Below, piece by piece: positions 44,640-55,099 of a stretch of 64,000 bases of DNA. Source of the DNA: Adineta steineri (taxonomy: Eukaryota > Rotifera > Eurotatoria > Adinetida > Adinetidae); assembly GCA_905250115.1 (NCBI GenBank), contig CAJNOI010000249.1, positions 1 through 64,000 on the forward strand. Reading direction: 5' to 3'. Under the pieces are notes generated by a model. That model did no database searches, was not told where the DNA came from, and worked only from the letters and a program-made list of their open reading frames with translations. The translations under genes were made by a program, and so were the position numbers. Numbering within the stretch: position 1 is the stretch's first letter; the number at the start of each line of letters is the position of its first letter.

Positions 44640-45336
44640 TCGTTTCTGAGATATTATGTTTGTTATACAATACAAGCATCATAATCTATATGACATTAGC
44701 TATGAAATAGTTGACATTAACATTTCTTCTTTAGTTTGCACATTAGTTTCATTTTAACAATAATTCTCATATATGCGTATTTTTTGCACATTCATCTGAC
44801 TTAAGTATATAATTTTACTCCAGAAAATAAATCATAATAAATAAGAATATCGAACAAAGTTTGCAAATGGAATTAAACAAATACAACAGATAAGTCATCT
44901 ATGTTAATTTATTTATCAATCAGGCTTTTCTGTTCTTCTCTACGTAAAAGATAAGCTAACAACTTAAAAGATGGATGTAGATGTGAACGTACAGAGAACA
45001 TGACTTTCATCAAACATCTACTGTACACATATATGCCAAGCATGATCATGATTTGAAAGGAAATAACCAAAAGCACTAACAATTTAAGTCTTGGTCTAAC
45101 CTCTCTTGAACGTTAGAAAATGTAATTAAAAGATTTCGAACAGCTTAAATATCTTTCCCTAAATTTTACTTCTCAATCTTGGTTTAAAATGTTTTTAGTT
45201 TTAAATGAGAGAGAGAACACCTAATCTGATGCCTCTGTGTCAAGATCTTTTCTATTTTATATAGGTACTTTGCAGTTCGAGACATGCAGATAAATGAGTA
45301 ACAACTTTATTGAAACAAAAAAAAAGAATTAGATAA
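44640..45336. other. intergenic stretch between convergent genes
   Basis: AT-rich, without ORF or TGTGGG element. It holds the 3' ends of head gene 1 and the HAD gene. Confidence 0.5.
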
Positions 45337-46091
45337 TTAAATAAAAGGAATAAGATGAGATGGTCTTTGTGACCACTTTATATCTTCTCCATGTTGTTTT
45401 GTTTTCAGAAAATCTTTAACAAATTCTAAAAGACTTCCATATTTAGCATCATAATAAATATTATCATGTTGATTTGGATCATCTTCACGTTCATGATCAA
45501 TAAAAATAAGTTTTGTATGAACATGTTGAATATTATTAAAATTTCTTCTTAAATCATCAACAAATACAACTGGATTTAAATCTTCAATAATTTTTCTTTT
45601 TGGATTATTATTAAAATTATCTTTATCATAACCAGAACTAATGATTTTATCAATGGGAAATCCATGTAAACGAAAATTTTCTAATCGATGTTCAATAAAA
45701 TTAGAAGACATTGCTGTAACACAAATTAATTCATAACCAGCTTCATGTAATAAAAGACATGCTTCTAATGCTCCATCATGCATTGGCATTCTTCTCCAAC
45801 CATATTCATTCCATACTTGTTTAAATTGTTCTTTTTCTTCATTATTAAAATTGACATTATATTTTCTTTCAGCCTATTTATATGTATAGTTAATTAGTAT
45901 TTTTTTCTTGTCAAAGATTGAATAAAACTTACATAATGAGCATTTGGTGAAACAATTGTTAATTTTTTTCCAAAAGTTTGCTCATAAATTTGTGCAAATG
46001 TTGCATGATAATCTAAAAGAACTCCATCACAATCAAGAGCAATGATTGGCTTTGGATTTGTAGTTGATGATAATGGTGAATCTATTGTCAT
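45337..46091 (-). CDS. HAD-superfamily hydrolase
   Basis: Exon 1 is 46091-45933 and exon 2 is 45873-45337. The intron is 59 bp and phase 0, and the protein is 231 aa. Motif I is IALDCDGVLLDY (nucleophile Asp and acid/base Asp in DxDGV). Motif II is the Thr of ICVTAMSSN. The motif III Lys is in NNPKRKIIEDL, and motif IV is VVFVDDLRRN. The cap region is short (residues about 40-85). This is a small soluble phosphatase; HAD members of this size act on sugar phosphates or nucleotides, and the substrate cannot be told here. There is no signal peptide. A bacterial-like origin is possible but unproven, and the intron shows it is well domesticated. Confidence 0.78.
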
Positions 46092-47150
46092 TTTGTAATA
46101 TTAATAATACTTAATGTTAATGGAATTATCTATCTATATTTATATACAGTTATAACGTGTGCCACGTTTTAACTGATGACGCTGTTATTTTGTAAAATAT
46201 TTCGCAATTACATTGGCACTGTGTCATTGAAATATCGACGAAAGAATATTGATTCTATTTCATCATGTTTTTTATTCTTACTTATTTATGACTCAGTTTC
46301 ATGTCGAATCATATATAAAATATTATTCATAGACTTAACATTAACAAGATACACGCATTTTATATGGATAATATAGCATATTCACATCTGATATTAGTCT
46401 AATGAAAATTCTATAGTGAAAATAAGATTTTATTTATTTGATACTAATTCAGAAGATATAAACTGTGGAAAAGACTTTTATTTATTATTATAATATACAA
46501 ATATTTTCTTTTTGTAATATGAGTGATATGAGTTTTTTTTCTTTTAATTTTTTAATCATTTTATGTATATCTGAACTATATTGAGTAAAGTGTATATTTG
46601 TAAAATATCTTAATGTGAATGAAAGAAAAAAAAATGAACCACATTTTAACACAAGTAACACTCATCCCTCGGGAAACAAATAAAACAAATAGCGCTCGTC
46701 GAGGAAAGTTGCTTCATCTTCGACTAATTTTAACTTGATCAAGATCAAACAGTATTTATTAGACGGTACTTTCTACTTTATCATAACCTATATATTCACA
46801 AAAAGAAAAAACAGATTTATACAATTTAATCCATCTTTTACGGTGAAGATTCGGTTTTTTCGGTCATCACTTAAGTTTTTAAAGTGTCAGACTTGTCAGT
46901 CATTTGTTGGCATCACTATCAACTACTTCCCATTATACATAAAATCTCTATAACTTAATGTAACATCTATTCGTCTTGTTTATTGATTTCTTTGAATATA
47001 TCAAATAGTCTGGTAAAGTCATACTATAACATCCAGATATTGCATACGATACCTTTTTTTAGTGAGCTCAACGACGCAGTATGTAACAGAGATGGATACT
47101 GGTCAGGTTTTTCAAAATTTCAAGTTGACTGAAACTGAGAGAAGTTTTAT
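46092..47150. other. AT-rich intergenic stretch
   Basis: Only short low-complexity frames (about 65-72 codons, Phe/Ile/Lys-rich) on the plus strand. No domain, RNA gene or TGTGGG element seen. Confidence 0.45.
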
Positions 47151-47212
47151 ATCTTGAGTATGTGAGTGTGTAATGAACTAAATATTCATAAAACACCCAC
47201 ATCCTCGTGATG
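47151..47212. repeat. TGTGGG inverted-repeat element 12
   Basis: Left arm ATCTTGAGTATGTGAGTGTG, right arm AACACCCACATCCTCGTGAT, spacer TAATGAACTAAATATTC. Same position relative to head gene 2 as elements 10 and 14 have to their genes. Confidence 0.8.
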
Positions 47213-47517
47213 GATATTAACTCTTCGCTCTGGAATTGAATATATGAAAAATGCACTTGACAATAAACTAGTAATTTTTTATGTTTACATCAGAAGAAAC
47301 GTTTTTGAGTGAATTCTTCGTTCACAGTGCGTCGAAAGAAAAATCTTCAATTTTTTTTTCGGAAGGTAAGATAATTGTTGTTTTTCTATAAACAAAACTT
47401 GTTTGACTAGCATCCAATCAACGACAGGAAAACAAACAACATACTACGTTGATTTTCTTTTCTTACTAATTTATTCATACACATTGTCGGGCGATTCATC
47501 GATTGATTCTCGACTCA

Positions 47518-47524
47518 TATAAAA
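47518..47524 (+). promoter_or_regulatory. TATA box of head gene 2
   Basis: TATAAAA in the conserved upstream block, 150 bp before the ATG. Confidence 0.5.
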
Positions 47525-47567
47525 TATTTGAACAACTCCTTTTCTTTCAAAAAAGTAAACCAACGGA

Positions 47568-47594
47568 TCAGTTTACTTTTCATCGGCAAACTGA
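47568..47594 (+). promoter_or_regulatory. conserved leader hairpin, head gene 2
   Basis: TCAGTTTAC and GCAAACTGA. One base pair of the 9-bp stem is lost here (A opposite C) relative to the other two copies. Confidence 0.4.
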
Positions 47595-47674
47595 TTTCTA
47601 AACAAACTGAGATTTTTTAATAACAGATTGATATATTGTACTTCTACTCATTTTTCATCCACTGTTACAATAAA

Positions 47675-50266
47675 ATGTGGAAATTGTTCGTTTTCATTTT
47701 ACTTTTTCAACATTTCGAAACTATTTCGAGTAACCTCTTTTCGATTGGTGTGATTCAAAATATTTCATTGTTGATGTACGATCCTAATTCAAAATCAATT
47801 AATGGTACTTGTAATGAATGCTTGTGTGCAATGATGCTAAATACAACACTGTTTTCATTCTTGAACTGTTTCCAGAATAATAAGACATGTGAAATGTTCT
47901 CGACATTTTCTAACGCGAGATCATTCACACTGATGAATTATCCGACAAGTTCATTTTACTTTTTTCAACTGCCAGTTAGCGATGTTACAACAGCGAGCAC
48001 TTCGTCCAGTGAGTTCTTATTTTCTTTAGATACAGTTCAAAGTATATGAAAAACATTGCAACGATCAGATAATGTATTCTTAAGAAAATCCCTTTGCTGT
48101 TTTAGCTGAAATAGTCATTTATCAAATGAACAGTAATAGAATTCGATATGTTGATCTCGCATCTAGAAAATTTTGTTCAATGAAATCGATTTTTAAACAG
48201 TTTTAGATTTCATCATATCGAATTTTGAAACTACGCCTAGTCAATGTACTCGCCAAGAGAGTACTCATAGCTTTATATTCTGAAGCGTTCTAGTACATTT
48301 ATCTTAATTAGATACAAAGTTAATGCAAAAATTATTAAGATACTAAATCAGAGAACTGAACACATTACATTACGTTTAGAATTTTTCGTAGAAAATATCA
48401 ATAAGCATCTCACTTTTACAAAATAAAAAAGGAATGAATAAAAACATGTATTGATGGTGGTACAACATCAGTCAGTAGAAATTATAGAAAATTATTTATC
48501 AAATCACGATATATAATTAAAAAAAAGTATCAGACTGATCACTTGGAAAAAAACGTCTATTAAATAACAAACAATAAAAGATAATAAAAATGATCTTTAA
48601 GATAATGTGTATCATTACAGAACATAAGACTCTCACCGACTTATAAGAAAAGTTAGTATCCATCTTTTGTTTTGCTATTTTTGTCAATGTGTTTGAAAAG
48701 AAATATATTTTTATCTAGAAGTTATAAAACAAAATTCAACATATTATCTTTATATGTTTAAAAACATTTCTGATAGTACTCGAGAAAAGAACAAGTCAGT
48801 TTTCGATTTCTAGAATAGCCTTTTTAATACATTTAAATAAATAATTCATCAGAAAAAAATGGAAGAGAACATCTTGAGGGTGGATGTGAGCTCATCATAT
48901 GTAAAACTATATCCACACCCACACCCTCTGATAGCTCTTAACTCGTTTTCAAATTCTTTATTATACAGTTCAATGTGTCCTGATCTTCTCTATTCAACGA
49001 TGAAAACCACGGGCCACTATTACATCCACTCCAACCGTTATATGCATTTTCTCTAATCGTCTTTTTTCCAAAAAATCGATAATACTTGATTGATTAAATG
49101 GATATTTCATTGAATACATTCTATGATTAGAATGAGCAATATTTTACTGTTGCACTTAAGATTATCAACCAGTCGACCTTCGTCAGTTGCGTCGTTCAAT
49201 TGATAAAGATTTGGAAGTAATATCATAAGGAAAACGGGCAGAGTATCTTTTATATTTAGCATGAGAGCAAGTCATTCGTTTTCTATAAAAATATTTAAGA
49301 AGTATTGGTAATTAGTAAAGATATATTGAGAACTTTCAATGAAAGCTAAACCCATGGCGTGCTATGTCTCTTTCAATACCATCGAAGAATAAAATCTTTT
49401 GATCTGAAAACTTCGCAGAATTTTCATTTGTTTCGAGATATATTATGAAGTTGTTGTGATGTCGTTTGATTGTAATTTATCATTTTGTACTTTTTTAGCC
49501 TCAACATCAACGATGACAACGACAACAACAAGAACAACAACAATAACAACCACAACCACAACAACAACAATGACAACGACAACAACAATGACAACGACAA
49601 CAACAACAATAACGACCACAAGAACAACAACCACAACGACAACGACAACAACAAGAACAACAACAATAACGACCACAACAACAACGACGACAGTGGCGAC
49701 AACAAGTAAGTTTTCGAACGTATGATTATTCTTTTTTATTGAATGTTATTTCACTCTCAATAGCACCAACGTGCAGCACTTTTCCTGGCAATCCACCAGG
49801 ACAGATTAATTCTTTCGCTAAAAATGGTGCAAATTTTCCGCTCATGACGTATACAAAATACACGTCTAATTTCACGGCAAATAGTACCTTAGCAACTCTT
49901 TCATTTATTATAACGGGTGAGGACGGAACAGGTGCCAATCACTACTGGTTATTAGACGAAGTGTCTGTGAACCATACCAATGCAAACGCAGATGTTCTAA
50001 TTAATGGTGGATTTGAAACAGGAAATTTAACTGGCTGGACACAGTCATGTAACACGGCTGCCAATTGTGTTGCTGGTTATTATTCGCATACGGTAACAAG
50101 CCCGTGCTTTACAGGATCATACTGTGTTTTCGATTCATGTAAAAATACTGATTATCTGCAACAATCGTTTTCTACTGTACCTGGGGATTACTATATAATA
50201 TCATATTATCTGAGAAATGGTAATACTGATGCAGGACCTATAGCAATGTATGTTACGTTAACTTAA
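47675..50266 (+). CDS. secreted head/stalk/jelly-roll protein 2
   Basis: Exons 47675-48008, 49499-49705, 49764-50266 (347 aa). The signal peptide and five-Cys head are the same as in protein 1 (MWKLFVFILLFQHFETIS). The stalk is a single 207-bp exon of nearly pure Thr with a few Met, Ile and Arg, built on an ACAACN repeat, in place of the four micro-exons of protein 1. The C-terminal domain is the same fold as in protein 1 but diverged and richer in Cys (WLLDEVSVNHTNANADVLIN, GGFETGNLTGWTQSC, ending MYVTLT). All introns are phase 1. Intron 1 is 1.49 kb and may hide further stalk exons. A secreted, probably heavily O-glycosylated, possibly glycan-binding protein. Confidence 0.7.
48871..48930. 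repeat. TGTGGG inverted-repeat element 13 (intronic)
   Basis: Left arm ATCTTGAGGGTGGATGTGAG, right arm ATCCACACCCACACCCTC. It is in intron 1 of head gene 2. The matching sequence in head gene 3 (53165-53200, CATCAGAAAAAAATAGACG) lacks it. Confidence 0.88.
49499..49705 (+). repeat. coding ACAACN repeat (Thr-rich stalk exon)
   Basis: Low-complexity ACAACA/ACAACG tract giving runs of Thr in the frame of head gene 2. Frames on the other strand and offset frames are shadows. Confidence 0.8.
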
Positions 50267-51027
50267 TTGAGATGACTTCTATTAACGAAATGACATTGAT
50301 AAACACTATCGCTTTTCTGCTTTTTGTTTAAGTTTTAAGCGTATTACTTGTGTGATTTCAAACTTTTTATAAAAAGAAATCTTCTTATTTTTCATAAGAC
50401 ATGTGTGTGACAATCCAATGCCATGTATCCTATAATTTTCTTTCCCTTATATTTGTTGCGCATATAAATAAACACTAGTATCTTCTTCACCCATGAAACA
50501 TACTTATCTCTCTCTCTCTCTTTCTCTTTTTTTTATGTATGAACGTCGTTATATTATAATTATCGTTCCTTGTTTAGTGATGTATAGTGTCTATTTTTCC
50601 TTCTTCTCATATATTGAGTGATATTCTTGATGTTTTTCTTTTGTATCCATATTCTAATTTTTATCCTCTTACAAATTTGACTTTACTCCTTCTATTTATC
50701 TGTTTTTGTTTTTATTGAATTTTTCTTTCATGAAATAACATAAAAGAGGTGGAGAACATATTATAATATTACGATTTTGGATATACAAATAAAACACACA
50801 TATTATTCCTTATATCGTTTCTACAGTATGAGAAATTGACAGTACCACAAAACTGTTTGCATAGAAAAATGGAGATAAAGATATGAGGACGAATTGTCTA
50901 ATATTCATAATGTCGTTTTCGAGATTGTTTCAGCTAATTTTGTTAAAGAAAAAACCTTTCAAATAAAAAAAATCATGATTTACTGAAGTTTTATTTGATT
51001 AGATAAACTACTTTAATTTCAACATTT
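50267..51027. other. 3' flank of head gene 2
   Basis: AT- and pyrimidine-rich (TCTCTCTCTCTCTTTCTC at about 50509). AATAAA motifs occur near 50467. No gene seen. Confidence 0.45.
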
Positions 51028-51895
51028 ATACTCGATGATTTTTAGAATCGACAACATAAAGATTGTCAACTTGATCAAATGACAAACCAAGAGGATCATT
51101 GAACTGATTTAATTTCTCTCCTATGTTGTTTCCACCAACAACAATAGTTCCTTCGCTTTCTCCTTCAATCCAACGCATTATTCGACCATTGTCAGAATCT
51201 GCAATATAGATATGATGAAATTGCTCGACAATCTATCCTGTAGGACGAGACAATTGTGTCAATTTATTTCCTTCACCTTGTCTGCCAACTACAATAATTC
51301 CTTCTTCTGCATTGTTTACCCACTTCATTACATGATGATTCAACATATCAGATACATACAATGAATCGTCTTTGTCGACGAAAATAGAAGAGGGATAATT
51401 GAGTTGATTGAGCTTATTTCCTTGTCCTTTTGCACCTGCAATTGTATCACAACTCTCCCCGATTTACCATCGTTTTACTTCATCGTCTTAGTATTAGTAG
51501 TAAAAAGATATTCATTTTTATGCATTGTTAGACAATTGCAGTTGATACCTGAGATGATATCCTTTTCATATCTATTATTTTGACGATCCTATTGAAGTAT
51601 CCGTCCGTTTCCAGTATCGGAAATGATAAATAAATCAGTTCTTTTGTCAATAATCATATGCATTGGATTATTCAATGCATTAGCTCTATATCTTGATTCA
51701 TTTCCACCAGTCACTACTTGACCATTCGTTTTATTGGTTTTTCATCTCACAATACGATCATTTCCAAAATCAGCAATATAAATGTTTTTATCATCATCAA
51801 TTCATATACCACGAGGGCAATTGAGTTAATTTGATTGATTCCCGAATTGGTTTCCTCCAGCAACTGTAATTCCAAATTGTTCATATTTGACATCT
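51028..51895 (-). pseudogene. NHL-repeat pseudogene of another subfamily
   Basis: On the minus strand one frame gives several NHL blades: FGITVAGGNQFGNQSN, DDDKNIYIADFGNDRIVR, GQVVTGGNESRYRANALNNP, TDLFIISDTGNGRILQ, HIYIADSDNGRIMRWIEG, GTIVVGGNNIGEKLNQFNDP, LSFDQVDNLYVVDSKNHRV. It is broken by at least six in-frame stops. In at least two of them (after DRIVR and after GRILQ) the family has Trp, so TGG has become TGA or TAG. There is no start or signal sequence. The VVGGN...NQFNDPLGLSFD blade style differs from the NHL genes on the plus strand, so this is a separate, older member. Confidence 0.75.
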
Positions 51896-51970
51896 AAATA
51901 TAAATAAAAACCTGAAATTATTGAAATTTTTTTCATAAATAAATAGTTATTATGTAGAAGAATAATACAA

Positions 51971-52040
51971 AAGTGGGTGTGGGTGCTGATGTGAGTGTGT
52001 AATAAACTAAATATTCATATCACATTCACATCCTCGTGAT
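51971..52040. repeat. TGTGGG inverted-repeat element 14
   Basis: Left arm AAGTGGGTGTGGGTGCTGAT, right arm CACATTCACATCCTCGTGAT, spacer TAATAAACTAAATATTC. Orthologous in position to elements 10 and 12 upstream of the other head genes. Confidence 0.8.
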
Positions 52041-52397
52041 GGATATTAATTCTTTGCTCTGGAATTGAACATATGAAAAATGCACTTGAGAATAAACAAG
52101 TAATTTTTTATGTTTACATTAGAAGACACGTTTTTAAGTAAATTCTTTTCAGTTTTTTTCTGTGCAAATGATAAAGGCTGATAATACCTTCCGTGTTATT
52201 CTTTTTTCGCAGTACGACGAGAGAAAAATCTTCAATTTCTTTTCGGACGATAAAATGATTGTTGTTTTTCTATAAACTAAACTTATCTGACTAACACCCA
52301 ATCACCGATAAGAAGAAAAACAGTATAGCAATTTGATTTTGTTTTCTCACTAAATTATTCATACACATTGTCGATCGATCGATCGATTCTGAAGTTA

Positions 52398-52404
52398 TAT
52401 AAAG
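52398..52404 (+). promoter_or_regulatory. TATA box of head gene 3
   Basis: TATAAAG in the conserved block after GATCGATCGATCGATTC, about 135 bp before the ATG. Confidence 0.5.
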
Positions 52405-52447
52405 TGTTTGAACAACGCCTTTTCTTTCAGGAAAATAAACGACCGAA

Positions 52448-52474
52448 TCAGTTTGCATTTCATCGGCAAACTGA
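52448..52474 (+). promoter_or_regulatory. conserved leader hairpin, head gene 3
   Basis: TCAGTTTGC and GCAAACTGA, a perfect 9-bp stem with a 9-base loop (ATTTCATCG), as in head gene 1. Confidence 0.45.
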
Positions 52475-52537
52475 TTTTTCTAACAACGGGTTGATTTATT
52501 ACACCTCTTCTCATTTTCCATTCACTGTCACAATTAA

Positions 52538-54586
52538 ATGTGGAAATTATTCCTTTACATTTTACTTTTTCAACATTTCGAAACTATTTCGAGTAGCCCC
52601 GTTTCCATTGGTATGATTCAAAATGTTTCATTGTTGATGTACGATCCGAATTCAAAATCAGTTAATGGTACTTGCAATGAATGCTTGTGTGCAATGATGC
52701 TGAATACAACAGCGTTTTCATTCTTGAACTGTTTCCAGAATAATGAGACATGTGAAATGTTCTCGACATCTTCTAACGCGAGATCATTCTCACTAATAAA
52801 TTATTCGACAAGTTCATTTTACTTTTTACAACTGCCTGTTAGCGATGTTACAACAGCGAGCATTTCATCCAGTGAGTACTTGTTTTCTTTAGATACAATT
52901 CAAGGTATATGGGCGTGGGTATGCGTGTAGGGTGTGTATGTGAGTGTAGAATGAATATAATACCATACTCATACCCTCAAGTTATTATCCATCTTTTTTT
53001 TCGTTACTTTTCTTATTTTGTCTGAAAAGAAATGTATTTTAATGTAAAAGTTATTAAACCAAATTCAATATATTATCTTTTATATGTTTAAAAAGTCTCT
53101 GACTGTACTCGAGAAAAGAACAAGTCGTTTTTCTATTCTTGAAATGGCCATTCAATACATTTAAATAAATAACTCATCAGAAAAAAATAGACGATAACAC
53201 AAATAAGTCATTAAAAGATTTTTGTCCTATTTTGCATTTAATTAGTTTATTTTTCTTTATTTTTGTATATTATACTGCATCAGTGTTTCGGTAAATGCTT
53301 AAGGAAAAACTTAGATGAGTACTTATAATTTCATCAGCGAGTAAATCTTATGAAAATAACTCATATGAGGGTGTGGAAGTAAGTGATGGTTAAAATTATA
53401 TCCACATCTAGAATCTCATCACGACTAGTCAAGAGAAATTTCTAATACTGCTATACGATAGCAGTTTTTTAATAATAATAAAGCATGGAATATTTCATCT
53501 TGAAGGCATGGGTAAGAGCACAAGATTGATATATCAGCCACATCCACACACTCAAAATGCATGAAGATTTATAAACAATTTTTATTTGTTTTTATTTAGC
53601 AACGACAACTACAATACCATTTAATTCCTGTTAGTTATTTTATATAAAAATGATAAGATATGTTTAAATTTTAATCTATTATTTAAGGTAACAGTCTACG
53701 TTGGAATCAAACAGGTCAAATCGTTGCTGGAACAACATCAGGTTCAAGTGCGAATCAACTTAAAAATCCAAGTTGTTTGTACATCGACAATAATAATACT
53801 CTATATATTTGTGATCATGATAACAACCGCATTCAGAAATGGATTCAAGGTGCTACAACAGGTACGACAGTGGCTGGAGATAGTACAGGTACTCAAGGTT
53901 CAACATCGACATTGCTAAAAACTCCCATAGATCTTACTTTTGATGAAAATGGTTTTATGTATGTCGTTGATAATGGCAATAACCGCGTACAAAAGTTTGC
54001 TCCAGACTCTATTAACGGCACAACTGTTGCTGGAACGATTGGCAGTCATTCAAGTGCATTGACTGATCTAGACCAACCAACAGCGATTGATATTGACAAT
54101 ACCTCAAATATTTATATTCTTGATATGGGGAATACACGATTGGTAAAATGGGTTTCATATGCGATAAATGGTACCCTTCTGATCAGTGATAGTAGTCTGA
54201 ATAATGTCTATGGCATGATTCGCGTGCCATATTCATCGAATCAAGTATATATGTGTGACCAAGGTTCCAATAAAATACGTGTATGGACATTTGGTGCATC
54301 AAGTCAAAATATGAGTCTTCAAACAGTCAATGACAGTCAACATAATACTCTCAACAATCCAACAGGCATAGTTTTAGATCCGTATGGTAATTTATATGTT
54401 GCTGATAGAGATAATGATCGAATAGTTATGTATTGTGTTAATTCAACAGTTGGTATTGTTGTTGCTGAAGATAATAATTCTGTACCTTCACTCAAGAAAC
54501 CAGTGGCTCTTGCTTTTGATTCGGATCTCAATTTGTACCTACTTAGTACAAATAGCGACCAAGTGGTTAAACTTCCAAGAATTTGA
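52538..54586 (+). CDS. secreted head plus NHL-propeller chimera
   Basis: Exons 52538-52871, 53600-53629, 53688-54586 (420 aa). Exon 1 is the same signal peptide and five-Cys head as in the jelly-roll proteins 1 and 2. Exons 2 and 3 are instead the 30-bp stalk exon and NHL-propeller exon of genes A and B (LYIDNNNTLYICDHDNNRIQ, NLYVADRDNDRIVMY, the closing QVVKLPRI). All joins are phase 1, so the fusion reads through without change. Intron 1 has head-gene sequence on its left and NHL-gene sequence on its right, with a TGTGGG element at 53362-53415 between them. The product should be a soluble secreted NHL propeller, whereas A and B are membrane-bound. Confidence 0.75.
52908..52981. repeat. TGTGGG inverted-repeat element 15 (intronic)
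   Basis: G-rich left part ATGGGCGTGGGTATGCGTG with GGGTGTGTATGTGAGTG; right arm CATACTCATACCCTCAAG. It joins two blocks of intron 1 that in head gene 2 lie about 600 bp apart. Confidence 0.82.
53362..53415. repeat. TGTGGG inverted-repeat element 16 (at the head/NHL junction)
   Basis: Left arm CATATGAGGGTGTGGAAG, right arm ATATCCACATCTAG. Decayed, but in the usual orientation. Right of it the sequence matches intron 4 of NHL gene A from about 34300 on (ACGACTAGTCA, GCTATAC, ATAGCAGTTTTTT). Confidence 0.65.
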
Positions 54587-55036
54587 GTCGATTGAAAATT
54601 ATTTCTTCATTTTATAACTATATATATACAACATTGAATCATATATCTGACGTTTTTTGTTTTTGTGTTGGTTTTATTTTCATAACTAAAATAAATAATC
54701 AACCTCTTCATTAAAATATAAACCACATTTAACTGATAATTTGAATGAGAATCAAGTAATTAATCGAACTACGTAGTTTTGTAGAAGAAGAGCAGACCTC
54801 TCATCTTGAGTAAATACTTTCATTGTGCATTTTTGAAGAAAAGATGATTGATAATAATCGAAAACAAATTTTAAGATGAACTTATTTACTCAAGACAAAT
54901 AAAATGATCATAGTTTAATCAATTAATCATAGATAAGTTTGTCACAAATAACATCGATTGACTAAAAAGGGTTCTTCATCTTCATCATTGTGAAAAAGTA
55001 TAATGTCTCAATTAAATTAATATGAATATTTTTTGA

Positions 55037-55099
55037 ATTGAGTGGATGTGGGTGTGAGTGCTATCTCCTTCTCGCTTACCCACACCCACACCCGCTCCC
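55037..55099. repeat. TGTGGG inverted-repeat element 17
   Basis: Left arm TTGAGTGGATGTGGGTGTG, right arm ACCCACACCCACACCCGCTC. Well preserved, spacer about 25 bp. Confidence 0.85.

Noticed and set aside
47068-47256. 62-codon minus-strand ORF
   Set aside because: Runs through a TGTGGG element and has no domain; chance frame.
49424-49725. Leu/Ser-, Val- and Asn-rich ORFs around the ACAACN tract
   Set aside because: Shadows of the Thr stalk exon; only the Thr frame matches splice phases of head gene 2.
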